DNA of 64,000 nt from Powellomyces hirtus (lineage: Eukaryota; Chytridiomycota; Chytridiomycetes; Spizellomycetales; Powellomycetaceae). The stretch is taken from the NCBI GenBank assembly GCA_025526995.1, contig JAHLKG010000025.1:372001-436000 (forward strand). Direction: 5' to 3'. Under the pieces are notes generated by a model, which made no database searches, was not told the origin of the DNA, and was given only the letters and a program-made list of their open reading frames with translations. The number at the start of each line of letters is the position of its first letter. Within the stretch, counting starts at the first letter, position 1. This document shows, one piece after another, positions 12,807 through 27,300 of the stretch. The position numbers and the translations under genes are program-made.

Positions 12807-13522
12807 ATGAGCTATACAGCAAACGGAGCTTCATCCCCCTCACAACCCTCACAACCACGGGCACGGCCACCGTTACTGCCAGGCACGTCTGCCGGTTCTT
12901 TACTTGACGAAGAGCCGGAAGAGCTTTCGAAGAAGCGGTTCCAACTGGAACTCGAATTCGTGCAATGTCTCGCCAACCCACAATACTTGCAGTGTATGTT
13001 TTGTACCAGAAACCCTCAATGTGTCGGTATTCCAAGAATGGGAACCGACGAAGCCTTTTATGTATTATTTTCAATACTGTCGCACGCGACTCAACTTTCT
13101 TCCACTTTCTCGTTTGCAGTTCTCGCTCAGCAGAATTACTTTAGCAACCCCGCATTCCTGAACTACCTCGCCTACCTGCGCTACTGGCAGCAACCCCCAT
13201 ACGCCAAATACATCACGTAATGCATTGCAGAACTTGGTTGGGGTTTGGCGGACTTTGTTTGAAGAATCAAGCATCTCACATGCACATGCTTTTTAGATAT
13301 CCATACGCGCTACACATCCTCGATCTGCTGCAACATCCAGCGTTTCGGCACGCCTGCGCTTCGGCGGACACGTCTCGCTTTGTGCACGAAAAGGAATACT
13401 GGCATTGGAGAACGTATCGGAAAAACAGAATCCCAGAGTCACATCGCGCGATGGATATGACAACCACAACGGTGTTGACCGCGGTGGGTGTGGGGGAGGT
13501 ACCAGCAGGAGATGTACCATAG
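12807..13522 (+). CDS. MED31: Mediator complex subunit 31 (SOH1)
   Basis: MED31 sits in the middle module of Mediator and bridges regulators to RNA polymerase II. Exons 12807-12993, 13120-13216 and 13297-13522 join to about 169 residues. The conserved core runs from RFQLELEFVQCLANPQYL through FLAQQNYF and NPAFLNYLAYLRYWQ to TYPYALHILDLLQ, and spans both introns exactly as the family does. A Pro/Ser-rich N-terminal leader of about 35 residues and a short Thr/Val-rich tail are poorly conserved in the family. It shares an upstream region with STN1. Confidence 0.93.
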
Positions 13523-14185
13523 GAAGCTAGACGCCGGAGCAACATGCGATGAGGGCCACTGATCGGACAGATCTAGGGTGTACGATGCGTACTGCAATGT
13601 GGAAACAGAGTGTGATTAATTCTTCAACCTGCCCCATGTGATCTCTGCAGTTACTCTTTCAGCATCCCTCTCTTTCTGCGCAAATGTAGAACCAATCCTG
13701 ATTGCGGTAAAAAAAGGCTTCGTCGTCAGCAGCTGTGGTTCCAGACAACAAGAAGACAGGCAACTGAAGGTGCTTCCTGTACCCGCCAGAACGGCGGCCT
13801 ACGACCTCTTCATGCTTATGATTACTCGCATTATGGTGTTAGGAGTGATACGCAATAATTCAGCTGTCACCCAACCTGTGGACCATACTTGCGCAATAGC
13901 TCCCATGTCATGAACACGCCCGTGGACCTGCTACCGCGGCAAGTGCATTATTGCTTGTCCACTGCCCTTCGTTGCGCGGCTAAAAGAGCACCGGGGCAAA
14001 CGGCCTCAATTCGGAGATAGTGCAACCGAGAACATCCTCCCATGACTTCTGCCCAGCCAGCCAACAACTAATGGCTCGACAAAAACTCAATGTGATTCCA
14101 GCACAGATGAATATGATTTAACACTCATGAGAGTAGAAGAGATGATGTACACCGAACACTATATTGACATATCGTGTTATAGCGT
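13523..14185. other. intergenic, MED31 to P2
   Basis: About 660 bp between two gene 3' ends. No RNA gene, repeat or convincing frame was seen. Confidence 0.5.
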
Positions 14186-14581
14186 TTAGTCGAACAGACC
14201 GAAGCCCATGTCGTCATCAGACTCCTCCTTCTCAGCCTCCTTGACTTCCTCCTTGGGCTTCTCAGCAGCGGCACCACCGGCGGCACCACCGGCAGCGGGG
14301 GCAGCAGAGCCTCCAGCGGGGAGAGAGGAGAGCTTCTTGGAACCCTCAGCGATGAGCTAAGAAAAGAAAGACGGATGAGCATGCAAGAAAAGATAATACA
14401 ATAGCTGGAAGAGCCAACGAACCTCGTTGATGTCCTTGCCCTCAAGCTCGGAGATGAGCTTGGTGAGACGGTCAGACTCGGCCTCAATACCGACGGCAGA
14501 GAGGATCTTCTTCACGTCAGCAGCGGAAGGGGTGGTGTTGCCACCGAGGGTGGCAAGCATGTAGGCGGCGAGAAGCTTCAT
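14186..14581 (-). CDS. RPP2: 60S acidic ribosomal protein P2
   Basis: P2 pairs with P1 to form the lateral stalk of the large ribosomal subunit and recruits translation GTPases. Exons 14581-14423 and 14356-14186 give about 109 residues, the usual size. The N-terminal dimerisation domain starts [14 protein letters not shown] and contains [15 protein letters not shown]; the intron falls inside GKDINE-LIAEGS. An Ala/Gly-rich hinge and the acidic tail [12 protein letters not shown] complete the family pattern. The 5' splice site is GTTCGT, slightly unusual, but the join is fixed by the conserved sequence on both sides. Confidence 0.95.
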
Positions 14582-15327
14582 TGTGATCGAAGTCTAATGG
14601 AATTGCGTTTGGTGAGTTTCGCTGCAACAATCGTTCTCCAGAACGCTGGTGTGTTTGCGAACTCGGAAAGTTCACACGCCCTCTTTCGTTCCAGCGGAAG
14701 ACATTTCCACCAGTGCCCCCCGCTTCTCCGACAGTCCACAGATTGATTGTCTGGGCTTCCTCCAGTGTGGAACGCCCTCATCAGCAGAGCGGTAAAGGTC
14801 CTCGACGTCCATTTCGAAATTCCGCCAAAGTGTCTCCGAGTGTCGTCGACTTCCGCTACCTGCCCCATCCATCCATCCATCTCTCCACGCCGTCCACCGC
14901 ACTGTCGCATCCTCCATCGAGTCCTCCATCCATCCAACCGTTCGCACATGCTGCAATGTCAACTTACGAGGAGAATGGCAACACCCAATTTTTAACCGGA
15001 TACGGAGGATATGTCGCTTGAAAGATCAAAACTCATCGCAAACCCGCTCGACGATATTGGAGGTTCGCCCTCTCCGTCGCGGGTGGCTTAGTCATGGTTC
15101 CAACGCGCAGCAGCTGGTTCCAAGCAAATGCTGATTCTAGTCTGGCGCGTCGCGGTCTTCACGAGTCGCACGATGAGTAGGATTGAAAACGATGTGTGAA
15201 TTGATTTAACATTGCCCTTGATTTATGTACATGACCATGAGTTGAATACATCAAAGGTTCAAATGTATCTTAGTATGTAACTTATGAAATATCACAAAAT
15301 ATGTGAATAGGATAGAGAAAGATGTAT
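14582..15327. other. intergenic, P2 promoter side and DNA-PKcs 3' side
   Basis: Holds the presumed P2 promoter and a short CATC repeat near 14865-14885. The frames here are short and unsupported. Confidence 0.45.
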
Positions 15328-18300
15328 TTAACACCAAGGGGCCCACCCTCTCCAGGCTCTCCCTAATATATTCGGATCAGTTGCTTGGTCTATCAGACAT
15401 TGCACTTGATCCCTCACAGATCCGCATCGGGCACCAATCAGGGCCCGGCGGCTATCCGTCCCGGTCGCCAGCAGGACCTCACGAGCGGGCCTAAACCAGG
15501 TCGCCATCCCGTGGCCCCATTCAAGTTCCTGCGCAGTAATGTCTGTTTTCGTAGAAGATATTAAGATGTAGTCAAAAAGAGACTTAGAGGATGTACACTT
15601 ACGACAGGGGTTGTCGCCATCCAATTTGCGCCTGCGAAGGTAACGTATAGTCACGGTTAAGGTAGGCGAGACACATAGTTGAGTGCAAGACATTCAAAGT
15701 TGAATGGGTTGAGCACGGGAAACGTACCTTGCAATGTCTAATTTTTGCTGCGAATACCATTGCGGGGCATGTACGCTGGCTTCCGTGCTTTGAAGTAGTT
15801 CCGACCCGCCTCTCCCCTGCTTCTGCGCTTGCTTGATGGCGAACTTGCGCCACTCGGCGAGTGGCTCCTTGATGAAGATGTTAAGGACGTTCATTAATAC
15901 CGCCTTCTTGTCCCGCATGCAACTCAGAACATTGATCATCGTGTTTTCCAGTAACACGGATACGCCTAGTGGCTTCAGAGCGAGCTCCATTTGTCTGGTC
16001 AGTCGGAACGGGACCAATTCCGGGATGGGGAGTATGGTGGTGGCAGAGCTGTTCATTGGAAGAAGGAGAGGCGGTCAGCATGACGATCAGAGCGGCAGGC
16101 TATGAGCGCCAGAAAGATTGGGGTCGATGTCGTTACCCAAAAGCATGACCAAAATCAATCCCTATGATTTGACCGCTTTCCATGTCGATCAAAAAGTTTT
16201 CAAGGTGTCGATCACCTATACCGAGCAGGTAGGAGCATATGCTGATGGTTGCCAAACTCTTTGCGAACGTTGCGCGGATGGCTAGGAACGCTTCCGGGGA
16301 GGCTGCCAGCTTGTGCATCCATCGCTTAAGGTATGGTTCAGCCGAAACCATCGAGGTCATGTGCTCCGTAACCTTTGAGCGACTGGCCTGTTTGAACATG
16401 TTTCCATATAGGTCTCCGAGATGTGCAGCCCCCTTTGCAAAGGTGTTGACAAACGCATCATGTTTCTTGTCTGCCCGGTCGTAGTCTTCTTGGCAGCCCG
16501 GGTTGCTCATGAGGACTTCTCGGAGCGGCTTAGTGTTTTCCACCCATTCCAATATTCCCAGCGTAGTACTCATCGGTATAACCTTATACGTACGCAGTGC
16601 AAGATCGGCGCATTTGCCGTCCTGGGCCATGATGCTGTTCATAATGGAAAACATCTCCTGTACACGCTGATCGAGGCGTAGATCTTCACCTCCCTTAATG
16701 AGCCACGGATACTCCTTCTCGTCCGATCCAATGATGATTAGACGCTTAGGGCGCCGGATGGAGCCCATCATCAGGACTTCGGAATGGAAGCTTGAAATCT
16801 TGATGTGTTCATCGGGTCGGGGCTTGTGGAAACCGGGGTACTGTCCTGGCATCTCAATTTCCTGGAAGAAGTTGACAGAAAATTCAGAGGAGCTGCGACT
16901 CATAGCCGATAGGCTCCTTTTTCTTTACCTCCTCAAAGTCACGGGCAGTGAAGCCGGCGAGCCACGGGGAATATCGTTTGAGCGCTACCATCCCTCCTGA
17001 CGGGAGGGGCTCCTTTTTATCCACCTCCTTGACGTAGTAAGATTGCACCGCACGCCAATCTTTCATGGTCATTGTGGTTAGTTTCGACCCATCTCTCCCT
17101 AACAAGCTAAATCAGTGGTTCGGCCAAGTTCCCATTGTCAGGTGGCAGTACATCCTACCAGTCAACTTGTGGATTTTCACCGCATGTCGAGCAGCGAATC
17201 CGCGGCCTACTTCACCCATCGAAGGGTCCGATGCCAAACAATATATGCTCATTTCCTCAAATGCGCCTACGATTGCTTCGGGCGATCTCGGTTCCACTCG
17301 CAGCAGAGCGTCAGTTCGTTCCAACCAGTCTTTGAAAACATGAACCGGTTCCGTCAGCCGCTTAAGCTCAAGCTTGAATTTGTCGAGCAGAGATGCAGAT
17401 CCACCGCCAGCCAGTTTCGTAATATCTTCAACGCAATTTTTGTTCTTCTGAGACTGTTTGTCAGAATCGAAACTATACTGCTCACTTGATATCGAGAGCG
17501 GAAAGTAGAGTGCAGCCGGGTAGTCCATGGCGACGCGGCTAACAATAGAGAACAAAGCTGTTCCGCTGGGTTTGTCTAGAAGAGCAGTGATCTGGGAGAG
17601 CCAGCGGAGGAACGTCCACGACTGCACGTCCTGAGAAAGCACTGCAAAATCATCCGCGGTGCTCGGGTACAGCTCAAGGAGCTGCAAGAGTCGCGGGAAG
17701 ATTTCAATGGCCGGAGAGAACCCGTCTTTCATGGCTTCGAAGACATTTATTATCATAGTGCGCGCATACTGTGCTGAATCAATGTTTGCGTCCTAAGAAT
17801 ATTAACCAGTCATGAGCATTTCTCGAAATATCATCGCTCATAAACTATGCACGTACCACGAGCTCATCAGCATTCTCTTCTAGACGGCGCAAAACAGAAT
17901 CGCAATGCGCTACAAGATGCAACCTCCGCTTATTGTGCGGGCTCAAGGAGACCGCGCTGCAGAAGAGACGAAAGGCCCGATTCGTCCCAAACGCAATGAA
18001 GGAGGGAGCATCGGTCACTGCTTGTGCTGCTGCCTTTTTGATTGCTTTCTTGACGTGTTTGTTATCTAACAAAAGACCCGCAAAGTCTGATTCCTCGAGA
18101 CATAGCTGCCAGGTGTAGTCAAGCAGTCGGCCTTCGAGGTCCAGGTACTTTGCTTGTTGGGTGGCGTCCAGGGTTTTGATTTGCGCCTATGAGCCCAAGT
18201 ACGATTTAACATCATATAGTTGCGAGTAAGTGAAAAAAGAACGCCAACCTGCCAATAGGCAAAATTCGCCATCATTGTTCCGACATAGCGAGCTTTGTTC

Positions 18301-21300
18301 TGGCCGTCCAGATACGGCAAACCAGTGAACAACAATTTCAAGCTCGAGTATGACAAAAGAGGGTCGAATTCCGTCCCACTTGCAGTGTATCGACCAGCTA
18401 CGGTGAAGTTGTGTTGTTTCCGCGCTGCTTTGACAATCAGTTGATGGGACTGTTGTAACCCCAGTTTGAACTTGTCCTTCAGCGAATCATCCATGGACTG
18501 TTCCATGACGCGGTCGGTCATGAGCTTGCGGCCAAGCAGAAGATCCTCCCATGTTGTAATGGAGTCCAACGTCAGGGAGGGTCGTCGCTGTTTCCAATCG
18601 CAGACGAAGGTGACGGCGTCATGAGACAACGCTGGGCCATCTTTGAGCTTGGAAAGGTCAGCAAAAGAACGGATCTCAATTAGAAGTTGCAGGGCTGAGA
18701 GCTTGGACAGACGGGCCTCGTATGCCAACGGATGAATACCGCCAAAGGAGGAAAGGAAGTCCTCTATGGCACGCTGGCTATAATGTTGGGATCTATCCAA
18801 GTCTCCCAAGGCAAGATGCAAGAGACTTAAATCTACGCAAAAAAATGGGAGTCAGGAACATATATCCCAAGATTTGCGATATCAACCAGCAAGTCATACC
18901 CTTGAGATATCTCGTTTCCAACGCATGCCTATGTGAATCAAGATTAGCAAATTAACACCATCACGGCAGACTCATGGTCTCACAAAAAAGCATGTCGTAC
19001 CTTTTGCGCGGATCCTTCATCGCACCCTGCACAAAAGTCGCCAGCGGGTTACCAGATGTCCACTCTTGAAATATACCGTTGTCGGTATACCCCTCCCATA
19101 GTCGCAGATGGGCCCGAAAAAATCGCTTCATATAAGGCTCCTCGAAGTTTTCGTCCCATAGCTTTTCTGTGTCAGACTCGATGTCCTGCAACACACAGAA
19201 GAGAAGATCATCCCACAGACCGAGATTCTCCAAACATTCGCCAAACCCTTCGTGGTAGATGTCGCGCTGGGCAGAAAAGCGAAAATAAGCAACCGTGAAG
19301 AGGTTGAAGGATTTTTTCGTAGCCGACTTTTCTCACTTCAATGTCCTTTATATCTGTAATCTCCATGCTTTCCCTGTATTTGATCAAGGCCAGCTCGTAC
19401 TGCTTTGATGATTCCGCAGTAAGCGCGTCCTTGAGTGGGGGAATCGAAGAAATGTGGTGCTCAATGACGGCTCGATACACGTCCATGTTCTTGACAGACT
19501 TATACAATCTCGATAAATGCAGCCACGTCTCCGTGCTCGGATTGGTGCCCGGACCACGGCCGGTGCGCACGCGTTTCGCAGCAGGGGCCCGTGGTTCGTC
19601 AACGCATTTCTCACTAAAGAGTTTCGCAATCAGTGCTCTTCTCAAAAAGAAAAATCCGTTTCACTCTCAGCACTCACAGCAGCAAAATGCCCATTTGGCT
19701 GTTGGAACTTCTCTCGCTAGCACGGGAGATAAGTTGCGAAGAGCAGCCTTCTGCGGACGTCTGGTACATGGCGCGTAATGTGGCGGCGATGACCGATGGG
19801 GAGAAGTCGACAGACGTACCAAGAATCTTCTGCAGTGATGTTTCGACCGTTGTCTTGAATGTAACGGCCTGCTCTTCGTTCTACGTCAAATGGAAGCAAA
19901 TACGCATGAGCTTATGATCCCGATCGCCGGTGATAGTGGGGAAGCATACCATTGCAGAGTAGTTGTCGACCCGATTATACATGCTAGTGATCAGGGCACT
20001 CAGAAGCTGCTGTGCGATATCCGGATCTCTACTTGCCAGAATCTGCAGCGGGTCAATGATTTCCTTCGTCTTGATTTCTATATCGGGCAGTTCCCCAGCC
20101 CGATATTTGCGCGTGAGAGTGATGGTGTGTGCGCGGGCCGCTTTCTGCACCATCTCTGCCCTCATCTTGTTGCGCCGCTGACGTTCGGCCTGGTTGGCAA
20201 AATGACGACGGGGATCATCCGATTGCGAGGAGGACGGGGAAGAAGTAGCGGCGGCGCGGATACTGGGTCTCCGACCCGCGATCCCACCATGCAGCAATGC
20301 TGCGCGTTCTTCATTCTGGGTGGCCGTGAATGCTCCTGTGACTTCCGATTCGGAGACGGAAAAGATATCGCGCGCTTGGATTGGGTTGAGATCTTGCGTG
20401 AGGGACCACTGCATTGCTTGCGTTGCCCGGACGTTCTGCGCCCGCTGTTGCTGTAGTTGCTGTTGAGTTTGTTGGAGACCGAGACTCGACGACACGGTCG
20501 CGCTTTGCGTTGCAGCAAAAAGATGCTGCATGGATCCCACGCCAGTCCAGGAGGTGTCGATTGTTGCTTCCACAAAGGTGGCATCCGGCAACCCGCTATC
20601 GAACTACACATAACGAACAAAGTCGTGAGTAACCGATGTCGACTACATATCATCACCCTGAATCGTGACCTACCAAGTTGGTACTGTACTGCGGCGACTC
20701 CTTGGCAGCATTCAGCATAAACGATGTCGTAAAATTCAGATACGAAGTCTCAATTTCAGGTTGATAGAATCCAAGCAGCGTTTTCATTTTGTCAAAAATA
20801 TTGGTGCTGCCAAGCTGCTGGTTCCGGTTCAAATACGCCACCACTCCATCTCTGATTTCATCGTTCGCGTCGCCCAGCCCTCCCAGTAGAGCAGCTCGGA
20901 CGTCTGAGCTCAATGCGTCCGTTGTCTCAATTTGGTCGTACAAGCGTTGAAGGAGGGAGTAAAAAGCTCGTCGGATTTGATCCGAGGCGGAGCCCGTGAA
21001 GCTCGCGACGGTGGCGGGTAGGAAGAACGCTATCTGATCGCTAGTAAGGCGAGGGCTGATGTTGTACATAATAACCAGTATGAGTTTCTGGCACTCCTCA
21101 TCGCGGTGCTGGATAAGGTCAAGCAGGCCCTTTGCCCGCAAATCATTGAATAGGTCCGGAATGTCGGGTGCGCAGGACGATAGGGCGTAGAGGCACCGCG
21201 CGCGGATTTTGCCAAATAGGCGCGGGAGAATGAAAAGGAGGTTCCGGGAAAAGTGTGCAACAATGTCCCCATATGCGAAGCTCAAGCTGGCAAGAGTTTG

Positions 21301-24300
21301 CACAAACCGGTCCTGATCAGCCGGTGATCCGTGAACCCCGTTCAAGGCGGTCAGTTTTTTACGCAGCTCTTCCAAGAGCTCTGCCGCCATGTCTGGGTTG
21401 AGGGTGGCCGCCAACTTCATCCACCGACCAAAAGTTTCCGCAGCTGAAGAATACACTTCTTTCCGGTTATGTTCAATCAATTTCAGAAACGCGTTCCAGA
21501 ACATTGCTTCGGTAAACATCCCCGCTCCGAGCCCAATCGTATGAAAGGGGCTCATGCCATTACCGACAAACAAGGCCGTGACATAAACTCCGCTCAGAAT
21601 GTCCTTCTTCTCGTGGCTGGTGATGAACCTATAGATATCGTTGGTCGGGGGGACAGCAAGTTTCGGCCATGTTTCAACAAATGCCCCCAAGAGGTTCAGG
21701 TTGCGTTTGATATCCGCCATCGACGTGGGTGTTGTCGCATATTGGAGAAGCGCTTGGATCATGAGGAAGACAACGGATTGGGACTCGGTTTCTTCTTTTG
21801 GCTTGAATGCCAGCTTCTGCTTTTCTTCATCCACCTCTCCATACCCAGCCCACTGCAAGATCTGAGCACATAGTCGCTGCACAAACGCATCAATGGTTTG
21901 CACCTTGTTCAGGTATTCTGTTATAACGCGGACAAGGGGGTTCCACCACGCGAGGACATGCGGCTGGAACACCATCGGGGCGTTCAAGACCATGCACGCG
22001 ATGAAGAGACGGATGTTGAGCGGCGTTGTCGGGTCCGAGATTTTGTTCATCAGTTCCTGCATCCATGGCGGGAGTTTAATGTCGGCGGCCGGATCGCTGA
22101 CCGATTGGTGCAGCTTGCGGACGACGGTGACGATTTTGGACATGCAAGGGTTTTGGTGGAATAGAAAGGTTTGGTGATGATGCTCGATGCTGGATTGCTG
22201 TTGCGATGTGTCTTCATTCGAATTTCCGTTTGGGTTCTGAAGAGAAAGGCGTTCGCTGGGCAGACTCGGGGCTTCTGCAAGAGACATAGTCGTGGTCTGA
22301 TGATATCCCGACGTAAACAAAGGAAGTTCCAACTGAGTTCCCGACGAAAGACTGAACAGCGCTTTTGTCACCTCATACCTGACTCAAACTACTCTCCGCC
22401 AAATACTGGGTACTCAAGTAACGCCCTCTCTCCCTCCGAAATTCCATCTCGCTCCAGTCCGCACTAGTCTCGCCACCGCCCAACCCCACGACGTCCCCTT
22501 TGGTATCCACGACATTACCCCAATGGAGTTCGCGTTTCGCTGGGTTCTCCTTGAACAGGAACGTGGTGCAAAACAATGGCAACTTCTCGTTCTGGGTCGC
22601 GAGGATGACGCTGGCGAGGGCATTGAACGCCGCTTGTTGACACGCTCTTCGCGCACGTTCCATGTCCCCATTGTCGTCGCTCACAATTTCATTTTTGACC
22701 GAGTTGGCGAGCTTAATGAGTTCCATGGAAAGTTCTTTGCCGGTCTTGGGTGTCCCGTTGCAAAACGCCGTGACGACCGCGCCGTGGGTGGAATGCACTT
22801 CGCCGGTATCGAGGTATGTGTAACACATATCTAACAGTTCGAACGCGGCCGTTTTGTCCAGGAGCTGGTCCTTGACCCTGTTGGGCGTGGTCGGGGTCGT
22901 GCCGTCGGCAACGGTGGCCATGAGCAGTTTGATCTGGTCCTTGAACGCATCCCTCACCACTTGTTTTGGGGCGACGGACAGCAATGGCAGCAGAGTCTTG
23001 CCGACCACATTCCGTCTAATCTCAGTCGGGAGCCTCGGGTCTCTATAGTAGCCCAGTAAGACTTTCATCAACCGGTCCATGTCCGCTGCTGTAGCCGCTT
23101 TAGCAGCGATTTGGATGCTTCGTTTGAGCGGGTCTGCGAACGGATGATCGGTGGCTCGACACACGTGCGGGATTAGACATTTGACCATGGTGACGCTGTC
23201 AGAGGTCTCCAGCGCTTTGAGAAGATGCTGCATGGCGGTCTCGTACTCCGCGTATTGCGCGGAGGTCGCGTCGAGATCTTTCGGGGAGAGGGGGAACTGA
23301 TTCACGATGACCTCGTTCAATTTGTGTTCGATCTAACAACCCAGATTGTCAATTTGATAAACCCCACATTCATCAACGCAAAGTCGAACAAGTATACCTT
23401 CTCCCTATTGGTCGGCTCCATCGTGAACGAAGCCACAACACTCAACACCTCATTGAGGGTCGCGAGCGGGTGTCCCGGGTTCAAGAACGATATGTAGACC
23501 TCACAGAACGCCTTGACGAAACCCACATTGCCCTTCTGATGTGTTAACAGCTTGGGATCGACTCTCAGAATCCGTTTCCAGAGCTGGAGGAGATCGGTCG
23601 GGTCGAATGATTCCCCGATTTTTCTGACAAGCTCATGACTCTTCACAAACTAGACAAAACAACGGTTCAGGACGGCCGCACAGTAAGGTCAAAGCAAACA
23701 GCTCACTACACCCTCGCCGTACCTCCGCCATGAACGTTTTCGCAAGTTGTTGATTGACCGTTCGATTGACGATCATGAACTCGAGAAGGCTTTGCAGGAT
23801 CACGTTTGACATCGGGTTAAAAACACAGCGCGAGAGGAGTTCGGCACCGATGGCGAAATTCTCGGCCAAGAACGTGTTGATCTGTTGCTTTGTCAGTGAT
23901 CTCCCATTTTATCGAAGAAGGACATGCAATAAAAAAGAAAATGACACTCACATAGCTGCTGTAGTGCTGATAGAAGCTCTTGGCGTCCTCGTACTTGTCC
24001 TTACTTCCTAAGCCCTTTGTCAAAGAACTCACACGTCAATTCATGATTATCAAGCCGCGATAGCGGGTTCGCAGAAGAGAAAGCTTTACCATAAGTTCAA
24101 GCATGCACCGCTCCCGTGTTCCAGGATCCTTGAGACAAATGGTCAACATCTGCCCCACGACCACATCCGTCATCGGGTCGCGTTCTTTGCTCAACACCAC
24201 AACAATGTCATAAACGCCGGCGGGGACATCCACACCGCGCTCCGTGCACAAGTGCGTCAAGACGCCCGCACTCTGAACCTGTCGTAGGCCCATGACACTC

Positions 24301-27300
24301 TGGGTCAAAGCCGTTCTCTGTTGGGGATTCTTCCAATCGACTTTCATCACATCCGTGTCCTCGGTAAAGTAGAGATCGGACAAGCATCGGATAAAGAGCT
24401 TCTTCCACTTGTCCGCGAGGTGTTTGTCCATCAGCTTCAGCAACGATTCCATACGGGCAGGGAGATGGCGCTTAATGTCCTCACTCTCAGTGGCGAAGCC
24501 TAGTGTTGCCGGTCTGAAGACACAGGTGGCTACAAGACTGAACACTTTGGGGCTCCACAGTTCCGTATCGTTCGCAAAGGCCGGGTTGCGTTGAAACAGA
24601 GATTCCAGAAACCCGAGAGTCTTCACGATTGCAAAGGAACGTTGCTGGTTGGCGCGGAGCCGTTCATTGACGTCCTCGATTGCCGCTGTCTCGCTATTGT
24701 TCGTGGCGTGGGCTTCGACAAAGAAGCTGATCGCGGGTGGCAACGCAGAGTCGTGGGAAAGAATGGCGCTGGAGTTGAGGATGTGTGCGTCGAGCAGGAA
24801 CGTATATCCGTTGAGACAGATTATGAAGTGGGACGTCCAGTGTCTCATGCGCTTGTGGTGAAAATCGGTGTCGCGTGGGATGGTGCGGACGTTCTTTTCC
24901 AAGATTTTGCGGATGAAGCCGGGATCTTCCTTCATTCTTGTTTCGATCCACTGCTTTGGAGCTACGCAAAAGAAGTTCAAACAAAGAATCAGCTTACCAT
25001 GGCCCTTCTCACTAACTTTCCCCACCATCGAATCGGGTGATGTGCATACTTGAGACCAAAGGCGCCAATTCCATGAACATGCCCATCATATGCTGGGCAT
25101 ATCCTACTTCCGGCCGTCCTATTTCCCCAAACACCCACTCAACAAGCCCTTCGAGTGTTACAGTTTTCAAGCCCGGGAAATGGCGTCTCAATTTGCTAAC
25201 TTTTCTAAACACGTCGGCCTTTGTTTTGACAATCTTTGTGAAGTGAGTGATCGCGGCTGCAGTTTCGCGCTGGGTGCCGTAGGCTGCATTGTCCGTCTCG
25301 GCGAGACGCAGGCACATGAGGAGGTGGTACATGATTTCAAAGGAGAAGTGATCGATCAAGGACGCTTCTTCCCTGCAGGGGGTAAGTGTCAAATCAAAGG
25401 ATCCATAAGATGCCGAGCTTAGCTGACAAGGCCTCGTACCGCAGAACTCGGTAGATTTTGTTGAATGCAACTGCGCCGCCGAGGCGTTTGTCCACACTGG
25501 TATGGAGCAGCAGGCGATAGAGCCGCTTGACCAGGGATTTCACATTCACGGGGTTGCGTTCTTGCTCCTAGAATCACCGGTGCCAGAGGTCAATATCCTT
25601 TCATTCAATGAACAACAATCTGGCATATCTGATTCATACCTTTACCGACGAATGCTTGATTGACCAAATCACAAACTCTCTGATACAGTCACCCGCAAAA
25701 TCGCGCAACTATCGAGAGCGGTCTGCATCAATTCCTTCCCCTTTTGTCACAAACTCCCACACAAAACGCCTTACCGCCCCATTTGTCCCGCTGATAGCAT
25801 CCAGACACGCATTGAGCATGGCCATGGTTTCCGGGTTTTCTGCTCGGGAGTTTTTGGTCAACCAATGGATGATTTGGAACACGAGTGGACGAAAGAGCTC
25901 TTGGGTAACACGGTCGAGATCGATGCCGAGACGAAGGAGAGCTGGAAACACTTTGCTGTAAAGTTTATGGAAGGGGCTCTGAGAAGGATGAAGGTCAGAT
26001 CCCAGGTGCAGGTGATTACTCATGTTTTCCGTCCCAACTTTACAGATACCTTTCTGACTTCCGTCGTCTGTCCTGCGTTAGCCAACGTTTTGGCCGACCG
26101 CCCAACCATCAAGATCACACACGCATGGAGCAATTCGGTGGCAGCTACTTTCGTCTTCCGATCCGGGGAGCTTTCGGCCAAGTCAACGATTCGCGGTAAT
26201 ATGTCGTCCAAGTAGATCTCGCAATTGATTTCTTTGAAAGGTATATCGAAGGAAAGGCGCTTCTCAGTGTCCCAGGCGATGATTTGTTTGTCATCCTCGC
26301 GCTGACCGTCAAGCAGAAGTCGGTTGTCGCCACCAATTTTGCCCAGCAGTATAACAATTCGATTGCGGACTGTCGTTAGTTGCGCGCTGTTGTCTTCGTC
26401 CTACCGTGATGGAAGTCAATGTCAAAGCCTTTAACGAGTGGATAAACGGCGGTCATGAGCAGACTTCATCTTACCATTGAAGCAACGACGGCCATCCTGC
26501 TTCTTGTTTCAGCCAGACCTTTCATTTGGAACCGCGCGCCCGACTTTCTCATCGAAGCCTTTGAGCGTGCCGAGGGCCCCGGCTGCAAAGACTCGACATC
26601 CAAGGTCAAGTAATCAAAAAGCAATGGGAGCACCTGTTTGTAAGCCGGGCGGAGGAGGGTCGCAGGGAATTCCGTGACCCATCGTTCCAGCGCCTCTATG
26701 GCGGTGTCAGCCAACGGCGGGAACGAGAGGCCTAGCTTGATGGCCGTGCACAAAGGATCGATGAGGTATCGGACGCATACAAGTTCAGCGGGGCACGCGA
26801 GCAATAACCGCAAGCAGCCTGCCAACATCTCATCTTTCAATGCTTGAGAACGGACGGCCAATCCTTTCAGATAACTCGTGAACAGCATGTAGGCCGATTT
26901 CTGTGCGCCGGTTGCATTGGGCATCAGCTCCTCCTCGACTGTTTCTCGGTTCCCGCGAGTTTCGTGTCGTAAAACGTCTGTGAAGAACCCGAGCGAGTCT
27001 GATAACTTGAGCACCACGCTGAAGAGATTCAGAAAGCTGCTGATGAAGGGATGTCGTAGCGACATGTTGATCCATTTGTCACCCATGATATAGATCCAGT
27101 GCCCAAATCGCTTGGTGTGTACATCTGACAAAAACCGCTCCATGAATTTGGTGAAAGTCGCTAGGACCGCTAGGTCGACTGGATTGGCAACGGTGACCGT
27201 CTCTTCATCGCGCAGACTCGGTTCATCCGGGGTAAGCTCTTTCAAGGTCAAATCGAGGTTTGGCGGTAGTTGGAGTGCGGCCCGCATGGTCTCGTCATAC

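Noticed and set aside
14672..14962. 96-codon minus-strand frame upstream of P2
   Set aside because: Repetitive Trp/Met/Asp composition derived from the CATC repeat; no domain and it lies in the P2 promoter.
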